A stretch of DNA of 64,000 nucleotides from Deltaproteobacteria bacterium (GTDB taxonomy: Bacteria > Myxococcota_A > Polyangia > Polyangiales > Houyiibacteriaceae): positions 124,001 to 188,000 of the forward strand of contig JAEPMI010000002.1 of assembly GCA_017644045.1 (NCBI GenBank), written 5' to 3'. A model generated the notes under the pieces. The model was not told the DNA's origin. It did not search any database and worked only from the letters and a program-made list of their open reading frames with translations. The translations under genes and the position numbers were made by a program. Below are positions 44,338 through 53,112 of this stretch, one piece after another; within the stretch, counting starts at the first letter, position 1, and every line of letters begins with the position of its first letter.

Positions 44338-45852
44338 ATGGCGGACGATCCCGAGAAGGATGGGGCCGAGGGTGAGGGGCGATCCGAGTCGACGCTGAGT
44401 CGGCGCGCGGTGCTGAAGACCGGCATCGGCGTCGCGGGGGTGCTGGTCGGCTGCGGCGACGATGGCGGCTCGGATCCCGACGGCGGGACGATGCCGGGCG
44501 CCGACATGAGCGGCACCGACGGTGGACCGATGCCGGGTACTGACGGTGGACCGCCCGAGATGGACGGCGGCCCAGACGAGCCGGACATGCGGCCGCTGCC
44601 CGATGGCGGGATGGACGACGTCCGATCGCTGCCGGCCACGGGCGCCTTCATGCTCGGCGTGGCGAGCGGCGACGCGACCGAGGACTCGGTGGTCCTCTGG
44701 ACTCGCTACGACGGGAGCGGTTCGGTGACCCTCGTGGTCTGGGAGCTGCTCGCCGATGGCGCGGACGGCGCGCGGGTGCTCGATATGGCGGTCACGCCGG
44801 ACGACGCCGGCTTCGTGCACGAGACCATCGCGGTGAGCGCGGGCCAACGCTACGGCTACGCGTTCGTCGAGGACGGCACGGCGCGGAGCACCATCGGTCG
44901 CTTCCGCGCGGCCATCGCGAGCGACGCGATGGAGCCGCTCGTCTTCGGCGCGGTGAGCTGCACCAGCAACGGGCGCAGCTTCGACACGTTGCTCCGCGCT
45001 GGCGAACGCGAAGACCTGGACGCGTTCCTCCTGCTCGGCGACACGACCTACAACGACGGGTCCGAGACGATCGAGGAGTTCCGCGGCAAGTGGGAAGAGA
45101 ACTTCGCCACCGAGGGGTACATCGCGGCGCGGGCGGCGACCTCCATGCTCGCGACCTGGGACGACCACGAGATCGACAACAACTGGGACCCGGAGAACAC
45201 GGCCGTGGGGATCGTCGACGCCGGTCGGCAGGCGTTCTTCGAGCACCTGCCGCTCGAGCGACTCGCGGTCGACCCCGGGCGCGTGTGGCGCCAGCGCCGC
45301 TGGGGCCGGACCCTCGAGGTCTTCGTGCTCGACTGCCGCAGCGAACGCGAGCCGTCGACGCGGAACGACGCAGACGCGACCTACGTCTCCGCGGAACAGC
45401 TGGACTGGTTGAAGACGGGGCTTTCGAGCAGCACCGCGGTCTTCAAGGTCATCCTCAACTCGGTCGGCATCACCGACTTCCCCTTCTTGCTGGATTTGGG
45501 CTCGGCCGACCGCTGGGAGGGCTACGCCGCGCAGCGCGAGGACATCCTCTCGTTCATCGACGACGCCGGCATCAGCGGCGTGTTCTGGATCGCGGGCGAC
45601 TTCCACTTCGCGAGCCTCGGGCGCGTCGGCGCGAGCGGTGAGCTCGGCGAGAACCAGTGGGAGGTGCTCGTCGGTCCGGGCGGACAGACGCAGAACCCTC
45701 TGCACACGACGCTCACCGGTTCGCGCTGGCCGCACGCCGACGGCACGAACAACTACACCGAGCTGCGCTTCGATCCGACGACGGCCGAGATCCGCGTGCG
45801 CTTCATCGACGGGAGCGGTGACGTCATCGCGGACGAGACGATCAGCCCCTGA
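44338..45852 (+). CDS. phoD: PhoD-family alkaline phosphatase/phosphodiesterase, Tat-exported lipoprotein
   Basis: This 504-residue protein has a twin-arginine signal (SRRAVLK at 21-27) that also ends in a lipobox (LVGC, Cys39), so it should be exported folded and then lipid-anchored. After a repetitive Met/Pro/Gly/Asp linker (GTDGGPMPGTDGGPPEMDGG) comes the PhoD catalytic domain: LLLGDTTYND, ATWDDHEIDNNW and IAGDFHFASLG hold the Fe/Ca ligands. PhoD enzymes release phosphate from diesters and monoesters outside the cell. No Pho box is evident. Confidence 0.92.
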   Translation: MADDPEKDGAEGEGRSESTLSRRAVLKTGIGVAGVLVGCGDDGGSDPDGGTMPGADMSGTDGGPMPGTDGGPPEMDGGPDEPDMRPLPDGGMDDVRSLPATGAFMLGVASGDATEDSVVLWTRYDGSGSVTLVVWELLADGADGARVLDMAVTPDDAGFVHETIAVSAGQRYGYAFVEDGTARSTIGRFRAAIASDAMEPLVFGAVSCTSNGRSFDTLLRAGEREDLDAFLLLGDTTYNDGSETIEEFRGKWEENFATEGYIAARAATSMLATWDDHEIDNNWDPENTAVGIVDAGRQAFFEHLPLERLAVDPGRVWRQRRWGRTLEVFVLDCRSEREPSTRNDADATYVSAEQLDWLKTGLSSSTAVFKVILNSVGITDFPFLLDLGSADRWEGYAAQREDILSFIDDAGISGVFWIAGDFHFASLGRVGASGELGENQWEVLVGPGGQTQNPLHTTLTGSRWPHADGTNNYTELRFDPTTAEIRVRFIDGSGDVIADETISP

Positions 45853-45874
45853 CGAGGCTCCCAATTGCCCTGGC

Positions 45875-45891
45875 TGGCCGCTAAACGGCCA
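45875..45891. other. Small hairpin after phoD
   Basis: TGGCCG-CTAAA-CGGCCA is a perfect 6-bp inverted repeat 22 bp after the phoD stop. No T-run follows in either direction, so a terminator role is possible but weak. Confidence 0.4.
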
Positions 45892-45930
45892 CGCCTAAGC
45901 TGACGTATTCACTAAATTAACCGACCCGTG

Positions 45931-45943
45931 TTCGCTTAGCGAA
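45931..45943. promoter_or_regulatory. Palindrome in the AT-rich leader of the DUF4143 ATPase gene
   Basis: TTCGCTTAGCGAA has 6-bp perfect arms around one base. It sits in an AT-rich patch (about 45906-45960, with ATTCACTAAATTAA and GAATATTAAGG) that stands out from the GC-rich surroundings, 22 bp before the ATG. It could be an operator; no regulator gene is adjacent. Confidence 0.5.
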
Positions 45944-45964
45944 TATTAAGGTAGCTTACTGGCC

Positions 45965-47398
45965 ATGCTCGAGATCGACGCTGGTGCGGTGAGGCGGCGA
46001 CTGAGACTCGACAACCCTTGGTGGGCGGTGGGGTCGTTCAGGGACCCACTCAGAGACTGGCCCCGACGAGCCTACTTCGAGCCTCTGCGTCGTCTCGCCA
46101 GTGGCCCCGTGAGGCGAGCGATCATTCTGTTGGGCGCCCGACGAGTGGGGAAGACGACTCTCCTTCGACAGCTCATTGGTCTACTCAGCAGTGACGAGCA
46201 ATCGACCCCGGTGCTCTACGCCTCGGTCGACACGCCCACCTATACCGGACTGGGGCTCGAGGACTTCCTCGTGTTCTTCGAGGAGGAGTATCCCCACGAC
46301 GTCGCGGGCGAACGGCTCGTGGTCTTCGACGAGGTGCAGTACCTGCCGGACTGGGAGCGGCACCTGAAGGACCTCGTCGATCGATACCCGAACACTCGGT
46401 TCATCGCATCGGGATCGGCTGGAGCCGCGCTGAAACGAAAGAGCTCCGAGTCCGGGGCTGGGCGATTCACCGACTTCGAGCTGCCTCCTCTCACGTTTGC
46501 GGAGTTTCTCGACTTCATGGAGGTGACCGAAGACGTACTCGACTTGTCGGGCCCTCGTGCAGTGCCCCTCGACCCGTCACGGTTGGACGCCCTGCTGGTC
46601 GACTACATCAACTTCGGTGGCTACCCCGAGGTCGTTCGGAACGAACATGTTCGCTCCGACCTCGAGCGCTTCGTCAGACAGGACATCGTTCAGAAGGTGC
46701 TCTTGCAGGACCTCCCAACGCTCTACGGGATCAGCAACATCCCGGAGCTGAACAAGCTGTTCACGACCGTCGCCTACAACACGGGACAGATCCTGAGCCT
46801 GGAGGACCTGTCCCGAAACGCTGGAATCGCGAAGCCCACGATCAGCAAATACCTCGAGTACCTCGAAGCTGCGTTCCTCATGGTGCGCGTTCGGCGAGTC
46901 GACAACACGGCGCGACGGCTCAAACGTGAACGGAACTTCAAGGTGTTCCTCACGAACCCATCCATGCGCGCCGCATTGTTTGGACCCGTGGACGAAGACT
47001 CGGAGGCGATGGGCGCGCTCGCGGAGACAGCGTTGTTGACGCAGTACCTCCACGCACCGATGTTCAGCGACCTCTGCTTTGCTCGATGGAAGCGTGGCGA
47101 GATCGACTTCGTTCGGATCGACCCCAGTACACAGCGCCCACTCTGGTCCCTGGAGGTCAAATGGTCGGACACTGCCTTCGAGTCCGAGAACAGCTGGGGA
47201 CCATCCAAGACGTTCGGCGAGAAGCATGGCCTCGACATCCTTCACATGACCTCACGTACCGTGGCACGAGTCACGAATACGAAAGGCGAACCGATGAGGA
47301 TCGTCTGGCCGCTGTCTGTGCTGTGCTTCGAGATCGGACGACTCGCAGCAAGCCAAGAGCTGCTGCGAAGCAAGTACGGGTTGCCACCGACACCCTGA
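45965..47398 (+). CDS. AAA ATPase with DUF4143 C-terminal domain
   Basis: This 477-residue protein has Walker A GARRVGKTT near 57-65, Walker B LVVFDEVQYLPDWERHLKDL, a sensor-like FIASGSAGAAL, a winged-helix part (LEDLSRNAGIAKPTISKYLEYLEAAF) and the DUF4143 end (KRGEIDFVRID, LWSLEVKWSD), whose Glu-x-Lys resembles PD-(D/E)XK nucleases. Such AAA_14 proteins are common, scattered and of unproven role. The gene uses more A/T-ending codons than its neighbours and has an AT-rich leader, pointing to acquisition. Confidence 0.9.
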   Translation: MLEIDAGAVRRRLRLDNPWWAVGSFRDPLRDWPRRAYFEPLRRLASGPVRRAIILLGARRVGKTTLLRQLIGLLSSDEQSTPVLYASVDTPTYTGLGLEDFLVFFEEEYPHDVAGERLVVFDEVQYLPDWERHLKDLVDRYPNTRFIASGSAGAALKRKSSESGAGRFTDFELPPLTFAEFLDFMEVTEDVLDLSGPRAVPLDPSRLDALLVDYINFGGYPEVVRNEHVRSDLERFVRQDIVQKVLLQDLPTLYGISNIPELNKLFTTVAYNTGQILSLEDLSRNAGIAKPTISKYLEYLEAAFLMVRVRRVDNTARRLKRERNFKVFLTNPSMRAALFGPVDEDSEAMGALAETALLTQYLHAPMFSDLCFARWKRGEIDFVRIDPSTQRPLWSLEVKWSDTAFESENSWGPSKTFGEKHGLDILHMTSRTVARVTNTKGEPMRIVWPLSVLCFEIGRLAASQELLRSKYGLPPTP

Positions 47399-47484
47399 CC
47401 AGATGCGCGATCTTTCTCGCGCGCCGCCCTACCCACTCGGCACGACAACCTGCACACTGGAGCACTGGCCAGGACTCTAGACGC

Positions 47485-48258
47485 GTGAATCGCCTCGACC
47501 CCGTACCACTGCTCGCCGACCGTCGGCCCGCAGAGCTGCTCGTGCACGACGAGGCGGAGCCGTGTCCCTATCTCCCGGGACGCGTCGCGCGCATGCCGCT
47601 GCGCCTTCCCGTTCGCGCGCTGACGCACGACGAGCTCGACCAGCGCCTCGCCGGTGGCGACCGTCGCCACGGCGCGCTCTTCTACCGACCGAGCTGTGAT
47701 GGGTGCGACGCCTGCCAGGCGATCCGCATCGACGTGACCGACTGGACCTTCAGCAAGTCGCACCGGCGGACGCTCCGCAAGGGCGACACGGTCCTGAAGA
47801 CCACCATCGGCTCGCCGGTCGTGGATACGGAGCGGGTCGCGCTCTACGACAAGCACCGCTTCGTGCGTGGGCTCGCCAAGGACGACGCCCGCCCGATGGA
47901 CAGCCAGTCCTACCAACGCTTCCTGGTCGACCGCTTCTGCGACGCCTTCGAGGTCCGCTTCACCCTGAACGGCGAGCTGGTCGGGGTGGCCGTGACCGAC
48001 CGGGGCGAGGACTCGCTCTCCGCGGTCTACTGCTTCTACGACCCCGAAGTCACCTCGGTCGGCATCGGCACCTACTCCATCCTCAAGCAGATCCAGATCG
48101 CCCAGGACCGCGGACACCGCTACCTCTACCTGGGGCTCTACATCGAGGACTGCCCCCCGATGGCCTACAAGGCGCGCTTCCTCCCGCACCAGCGCCGCAT
48201 CCACGGCCGCTGGCACCGCTTCGACAAGACGAACGTGTCGCCCGTGCGGCAATCGTAA
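47485..48258 (+). CDS. bpt: Leucyl/arginyl-tRNA-protein transferase (N-end rule, Bpt/Ate1)
   Basis: This 257-residue protein transfers an amino acid from tRNA to proteins that begin with Asp, Glu or a similar residue, marking them for ClpAP-type degradation. Family motifs are FYRPSCDGCDACQAIRIDV near 65-83 (Cys-rich site), LVGVAVTDRGEDSLSAVYCFYDP and YLYLGLYIEDCPPMAYKARF. The start is the GTG at 47485, giving the normal length; the frame remains open upstream through the end of the ATPase gene without family similarity. Confidence 0.93.
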   Translation: MNRLDPVPLLADRRPAELLVHDEAEPCPYLPGRVARMPLRLPVRALTHDELDQRLAGGDRRHGALFYRPSCDGCDACQAIRIDVTDWTFSKSHRRTLRKGDTVLKTTIGSPVVDTERVALYDKHRFVRGLAKDDARPMDSQSYQRFLVDRFCDAFEVRFTLNGELVGVAVTDRGEDSLSAVYCFYDPEVTSVGIGTYSILKQIQIAQDRGHRYLYLGLYIEDCPPMAYKARFLPHQRRIHGRWHRFDKTNVSPVRQS

Positions 48259-48294
48259 GGTGCCCCCCACCCGGCGCTGAGGCATCCTGCGTGC

Positions 48295-50352
48295 ATGATT
48301 GCGCGCCCGCTCTTCGCTTGCCTGCTGGCCACCGCGCTCGTCGCGTGTGGTGACGACGACTCCTCCGACGACCCCGACACGGACATGGCCGTCGCCCCGG
48401 ACCTGCCGCCCACCCCCGACGGCGGTCCGGAGGGCATCATCGTCGAGGAGGGCTGCGACAACACGCAGGACCTGCGCTGCTTCCTCCCCTGGCCCTCGAG
48501 CGTGTTCCTGACCGAGGACTCGGACACGGAGACCGGCTTCCGCGTCGACATGCCCGAGAACGGCATGCCCTACAACCAGTACGGTGAGATCATCGACCGG
48601 ACCATCGCCTGGGAGAAGTTCGATGGCTTCAGCCCGGCGGGCTCCCTGATCGCCGGTTTCTGGGGCAAGGTCGACGACAGCCCCCTCGCGGACGAGACCA
48701 TGATCCCCGCGACGCTCGAGGCGAGCTCGCAGACGCTCCTCATCGACGCGGAGACCGGTGAGCTCGTCGCCCACTTCGCCGAGGTCGACAAGTGGCGCAA
48801 CGACGACGACGGCACGACCAGCCTCTACATGCGGCCGGCCACTCGGCTCCAGGAGAACCACCGCTACGTGGCGGCCATCAAGATGGGCCTCGAGCTCGAG
48901 GACGGCTCGACCGTCGAGCCGAGCGAGTTCTTCCGCGCGCTCCGTGACGGCACCGGCGCCGAGGAGCCCGCGGTCGAGGCGCGCCGCGCCGCGATGGAAG
49001 AGATCTTCGGCTTCGTCGAGGACCTCGGCGTGAACCGCTCGGACCTTCTCCTCGCGTGGGACTTCCACACCGCCTCCGGCAACTCCATCCGCGGCGACAT
49101 GCTGACCATGTGGGACGACGCGAAGACCAAGTGGGAAGAGGGCACCGATGGCATCGGCACCTGCACGGTCGAGTCGGTGGAGATGGACGTCAACGAGACG
49201 CTCTGGAAGCGCATTCGCGGCACCTTCACCGTCCCGAACTACATGACCGGCGCAGGCGGCGGCGTGCTCGCGAACCGCGACGCCTCCGGCACCGTCACCT
49301 ACAACGGCACCCTCGAGGCACCCTTCGAGATCGCCATCCCGCCGAGCGTGCGCGACCGCGTGATGGCCGGCGAGGGTCCCGGCCGCGGCATGATGCACGG
49401 CCACGGCCTGCTCGGCGCCGCCAACCAGACCTCGAGCGGTGGCGTCCGCGTGCTCCTCGAGGAGGCCGAGATGGTCGGCTTCGGCACCGACTACTGGGGT
49501 CTCAGCGAGAGCGACCTGAGCGCGATCGTGACCGAGATCATGCCGAACTTCGGCAACTTCGATCAGCTCGGCGAGCGGCTCATGCAGGGCACGCTCAACT
49601 CGCTCATCCTCATGAAGACCTTCGCGCCCGGCGGCTCCTGCGCCGAGCTCGAGGAGATGAGGATCGACGTCGAAGGCACGATGGAGCCGACGATGAACGC
49701 CGACGAGCTCTACTACTACGGCATCAGTCAGGGCGGCATCATGGGCGGGACCCTGGCCGCGCTCTCGGACACCATCGACCGCTACGTCCTGCAGGTCGGT
49801 GCCATCAGCTACTCGACCATGGTGCGGCGCTCGAAGGACTTCGGCGTCTACGAGGGCATCATGCAGATCTGGTACCCGGAGAAGATCGACCGGGACTGGC
49901 TCGTGGTCTCCACCCAGAACTCCTGGTCCCTCGCCGAGCCGGCGGCCTACGCGCCGCATATCGTGGGCGATGCTCTCCCGGGCGTGGACAACTCGGGCCG
50001 CCGCGTCCTCTACCAGGTCTCCCGCTACGACACCGAGGTGCCGAACGTGGCGTCGGACATCGCCGCGCGGACCATGGGGATCGGCGCGTTCGACTCGAGC
50101 GTCTACGAGCCCTGGAACGTCGAGATCATCACGGAAGACACGGCAGAGAACGCCTACGTCATCTTCCACCTGGACGACGTGGAGCCGCTGCCGATGGGTA
50201 CGATCGACGTCATGGGCGACAACAGCGCCCATGGGGATCTCCGCTATCAGTCGGTGGTCATCGACCAGATCGACCAGTTCAGCCGCCCCGATGGGGTGAT
50301 CGTGGACACCTGCCCCTCCAACAGCTGTCTGCTGGACAACGAGCGCCGCTGA
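48295..50352 (+). CDS. Large lipoprotein with alpha/beta-hydrolase-like signature
   Basis: This 685-residue lipoprotein (lipobox LVAC) has an Asp-rich linker (DDDSSDDPDTDM). A long N-terminal beta-rich part begins CFLPWPSSVFLTEDSDTETG. A later hydrolase-like core has GMMHGHGLLGA near 360 and the nucleophile-elbow-like YYYGISQGGIMGGTLAA near 475. A late SAHGDLRYQ could supply the catalytic His. The substrate is unknown. Lipidation places it on the outside of a membrane. Confidence 0.83.
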   Translation: MIARPLFACLLATALVACGDDDSSDDPDTDMAVAPDLPPTPDGGPEGIIVEEGCDNTQDLRCFLPWPSSVFLTEDSDTETGFRVDMPENGMPYNQYGEIIDRTIAWEKFDGFSPAGSLIAGFWGKVDDSPLADETMIPATLEASSQTLLIDAETGELVAHFAEVDKWRNDDDGTTSLYMRPATRLQENHRYVAAIKMGLELEDGSTVEPSEFFRALRDGTGAEEPAVEARRAAMEEIFGFVEDLGVNRSDLLLAWDFHTASGNSIRGDMLTMWDDAKTKWEEGTDGIGTCTVESVEMDVNETLWKRIRGTFTVPNYMTGAGGGVLANRDASGTVTYNGTLEAPFEIAIPPSVRDRVMAGEGPGRGMMHGHGLLGAANQTSSGGVRVLLEEAEMVGFGTDYWGLSESDLSAIVTEIMPNFGNFDQLGERLMQGTLNSLILMKTFAPGGSCAELEEMRIDVEGTMEPTMNADELYYYGISQGGIMGGTLAALSDTIDRYVLQVGAISYSTMVRRSKDFGVYEGIMQIWYPEKIDRDWLVVSTQNSWSLAEPAAYAPHIVGDALPGVDNSGRRVLYQVSRYDTEVPNVASDIAARTMGIGAFDSSVYEPWNVEIITEDTAENAYVIFHLDDVEPLPMGTIDVMGDNSAHGDLRYQSVVIDQIDQFSRPDGVIVDTCPSNSCLLDNERR

Positions 50353-50370
50353 TTGCACGTTCCGCGCGGA

Positions 50371-50673
50371 ATGAGCACGCGCGTCCGATTCGAGCCCTCC
50401 GGTTTCGAGACCGAGATCCAGGCCCCGGTGGACCTGATCGACGTCACCGACGAGCACCCGGATGCCGACGTCCCCTACAGCTGCCGCTCGGCGAGCTGCG
50501 GGACGTGTCGGGTGGAAGTCGTCAGCGGTGGTGAGGCCCTGGCCCCGCCCGACGAGGACGAGGTCGACGTGCTCGAGATCTTCGGCGACGAGGGCCCGGT
50601 GCGGCTGTGCTGTCAGCTCAAGCTCGCCAAGGACACCGACAAGCTCGAGCTCCGAGTGGTGGACCCCTACTGA
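50371..50673 (+). CDS. Plant-type [2Fe-2S] ferredoxin
   Basis: This 100-residue electron carrier has ligands Cys38, Cys43 and Cys46 in YSCRSASCGTCRVEV and, from the LCCQ motif, most likely Cys81 (Cys80 next to it is extra). The length and the single domain are typical. The ATG at 50371 is used because a second ATG at 50353 adds only six residues. Its stop overlaps the start of bamD (TGATG), so a redox protein and an outer-membrane assembly protein are translated together; the reason is unclear. Confidence 0.92.
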   Translation: MSTRVRFEPSGFETEIQAPVDLIDVTDEHPDADVPYSCRSASCGTCRVEVVSGGEALAPPDEDEVDVLEIFGDEGPVRLCCQLKLAKDTDKLELRVVDPY

Positions 50674-51467
50674 TGCGCGTTCTGATTCACGCCCTCCTGC
50701 CCGTCTTGCTGCTGAGCGCCTGCGCGACCAGCGGCGGCTCCGGTGGCTCGAGCTCCTCGTCGGGGCTCGACTACGGCGAGAGCGCGCAGGCGGACTACGA
50801 GCGAGCCCTGCTGGCCTTCCGCCGCGACAACTGCATCGAAGCCGAGCCGGCCTTCCGAGCGGTGCGCCGAAAGTACCCGTACAGCCGCTTCGCGGCGCTG
50901 GCGGAGCTGCGGGTCGCCGACTGCAAGATGAAGCAGGACGAGTGGGCCGAGGCGATCACCGCCTACCGCCAGTTCGTCCGTTTCCGCCCGAGCCACTCGC
51001 AGATCCCCTACGCCCGCTTCCGGATCGCCGAGGCGCACTTCGAGCAGATCCCGAGCGAGTGGCTCCTCTCGCCGCCCTCCCACGAGCGCGACACGCAGTC
51101 CACGCAGGAGGCGCTGCGCCAGCTCCGACGCTTCATTCTCGACTTCCCGGAGAACCAGCGGGTCGCCGAGGCCCAGGGCCTCATCAAGAAGGCCCTGAAG
51201 ATCCTCGCCGCCCACGAGCTCTACGTGGCCCGCTTCTACCTGCGCCGCGACGCCTACCCCGCGGTGGTCAACCGCCTGCGGACCATGCTCACCAGCTACG
51301 ACGGCAGCGGCCTGGAGGCCGAAGCGCTGCTCCTGCTGGGCGAGACCTACCTGGAGATGCGCGACCGCGAGCAGGCCCGGCGAGCTTTCCAGGAGCTGGT
51401 CGACCGCTACCCCGAGGCCGACGAAGCCGACGACGCCCGCGACCAGCTCGGCAGCCTCGGCGGCTAG
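50673..51467 (+). CDS. bamD: BamD outer-membrane assembly lipoprotein
   Basis: This 264-residue lipoprotein (lipobox LSAC) has five TPR-like repeats (SAQADYERALLAFRRDNCIEAE; SRFAALAELRVADCKMKQDE; AYRQFVRFRPSHSQIPYARF; FQELVDRYPEADEADDA), as in BamD/YfiO. It joins BamA to insert beta-barrels into the outer membrane. RPSHSQIPYARFRIAEAHFEQ matches the conserved BamD region around the third repeat. The first residues after Cys are a Gly/Ser spacer. The start overlaps the ferredoxin stop. Confidence 0.92.
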   Translation: MRVLIHALLPVLLLSACATSGGSGGSSSSSGLDYGESAQADYERALLAFRRDNCIEAEPAFRAVRRKYPYSRFAALAELRVADCKMKQDEWAEAITAYRQFVRFRPSHSQIPYARFRIAEAHFEQIPSEWLLSPPSHERDTQSTQEALRQLRRFILDFPENQRVAEAQGLIKKALKILAAHELYVARFYLRRDAYPAVVNRLRTMLTSYDGSGLEAEALLLLGETYLEMRDREQARRAFQELVDRYPEADEADDARDQLGSLGG

Positions 51468-51578
51468 TGTCTCGTCTCCGGATCGTTTAGCGGGGTCACC
51501 TGTCCCCACCCAGGGGACGTCGTGATCGGAGGGTTTATTGCTACTGCCACCGGCGGAGCGATATCCTCCCGATCACGG

Positions 51579-52346
51579 ATGGACGATCGCACCAAGCAGC
51601 TCCTGGCCCTCGGCCGCGAACACTACGAGAAGCGTGAGTTCGACAAGGCCGAGCACTACCTGCTGCAGGTGGTCGACCGCGGCACCACGGGCTTCGCGGA
51701 CGTCTACAACATGCTCGGGGTCATCTTCCACGACCGAGGCCAGTTCGAAGAGGCTCAGGCCAAGTTCGAACGGGCGCTCTCGATCAACCCTCGATACACG
51801 GAAGCCGCGCTGAACCTCGCGGTGACCTACAACGACCTCGGTCGCTACGACGAGGCGAAGAAGATCTACCAGGGCGCCATCGCCGCGGGCGAAGAGGCGC
51901 CGGGCAAGATGGACCCCTTCGTGAAGGGGAAGATCGCGAACCTCCACGCGGAGACCGCGACCGCCTACGCGGACGCCGGGCTGATCAGCGAGGCGATGCA
52001 CGAGTATCGCAAGGCCGTGATCCTCTGCCCCCACTTCGCCGACCTCCGGCTGAAGCTGGCCAACCTCTATCGCCAGCAGGGCGATCTCGACGCGGCGAAG
52101 TACGAGCTCAAGGAAGCGCTCAGCCACCGCCCGAAGTACGTGCCCGCGCGAGTGGCGCTCGGCGTGGTGCTCCTCGGCCTCGGCAAGAAGAGCGAAGCCC
52201 GCAAGCAGTGGGAGTCCGCCCTCGAGGTCGACGCGGAGCACAAGGCGGCGAAGATGTACCTGCGCATGCTCGACGGCAGCCAAGCTGCCGAGAGCGCGGA
52301 CGCGAAGTCCGAGGACTCGGCGTCCGACGACGACGACGAGGCCTGA
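51579..52346 (+). CDS. TPR protein (soluble)
   Basis: This 255-residue protein is made almost wholly of tetratricopeptide repeats: LLALGREHYEKREFDKAEHYLLQ, VYNMLGVIFHDRGQFEEAQAKFE, AALNLAVTYNDLGRYDEAKKIY, and three more to residue 225. A highly acidic tail (DAKSEDSASDDDDEA) ends it. There is no signal peptide. I start it at the ATG at 51579. It follows bamD and precedes a membrane TPR protein gene by 4 bp. Confidence 0.86.
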   Translation: MDDRTKQLLALGREHYEKREFDKAEHYLLQVVDRGTTGFADVYNMLGVIFHDRGQFEEAQAKFERALSINPRYTEAALNLAVTYNDLGRYDEAKKIYQGAIAAGEEAPGKMDPFVKGKIANLHAETATAYADAGLISEAMHEYRKAVILCPHFADLRLKLANLYRQQGDLDAAKYELKEALSHRPKYVPARVALGVVLLGLGKKSEARKQWESALEVDAEHKAAKMYLRMLDGSQAAESADAKSEDSASDDDDEA

Positions 52347-52350
52347 CCGC

Positions 52351-53112
52351 GTGCGCCTGACGATCGCTCTGACGATCTTCGCGACGCTGCTCGGTTCCGG
52401 CGTCGCGAGCGCGCAGCGCATGGTGGTGTCCGCCCCCGAGGGCGAACCCACCCCGGACGATCTCAGCACGGCGCGCGAGCGTTTCGCCGCCGGCACCGAG
52501 GCCGCCGAACACGGTCGCTGGTCCGACGCGCTGGGCGCCTTTCGCGAGGCCTATCAGCTCTCGGGGATCTCGGCGGCGCTCTACAACGTCGGCACCACCT
52601 ACCGTTCGCTCGGTCGGCACGTGGAGGCCCGGGACACCTTCGAGCAGCTCCTGCGGGAGCACCCGGAGCTCTCCGACGACATGAAGTCGACCGTCGAAGG
52701 GCTCCGCAACGAGGTCGCCGCCCGCGTCGCAGCCCTCGAGCTGCGGGGCGTGCCTGCCGACGGTTCCTTCGAGCTACGCCTCGACGGACGGAGCACGGCC
52801 TTGCCGAGCGAACGCCCCGTACGGCTGGAGACCGAAGGAGGTCGGCACACCGTGCGCTTGAGCGAGCCGCGCTACGAGCCCTTCGTGTGGGAAGGCGCCG
52901 TGGCTGAGGGCGACACGCGTGTGGTGGAGGTCGAGCTGGTCGCCATCCCCGAGGAGGGCGGCGCGCCGCCGCCGAGCGGGATGTCGACGGTGGGCAAGGT
53001 GATCCTGATCTCGGTGATCGGGTTGGTCGTCGTCGGTGCGGCCGTCACGACCGGCGTGCTCCTGGCCGGCGACGGGCTCCAGCCCGAGAGCGGACTGGTG
53101 GTGGAGCTGTGA
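52351..53112 (+). CDS. Exported TPR protein with C-terminal membrane helix
   Basis: This 253-residue protein has a signal peptide (cleaved near ASA-QR), one TPR pair (RERFAAGTEAAEHGRWSDALGAFREAYQLS), a PEGA-like beta domain (SFELRLDGRSTALPSERPVRLETEGGRHTVRL) and a C-terminal helix (VILISVIGLVVVGAAVTTGVLLA). This TPR-PEGA-helix plan is common in Polyangiales. GTG start, 4 bp after the previous gene. Its last bases overlap the next GTG (GTGA). Confidence 0.84.
   Translation: MRLTIALTIFATLLGSGVASAQRMVVSAPEGEPTPDDLSTARERFAAGTEAAEHGRWSDALGAFREAYQLSGISAALYNVGTTYRSLGRHVEARDTFEQLLREHPELSDDMKSTVEGLRNEVAARVAALELRGVPADGSFELRLDGRSTALPSERPVRLETEGGRHTVRLSEPRYEPFVWEGAVAEGDTRVVEVELVAIPEEGGAPPPSGMSTVGKVILISVIGLVVVGAAVTTGVLLAGDGLQPESGLVVEL

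Noticed and set aside
47242..50457. A 1,071-codon open frame on the minus strand
   Set aside because: It is antisense to bpt and the hydrolase-like lipoprotein gene. Composition is typical of a shadow frame and no motif is present.
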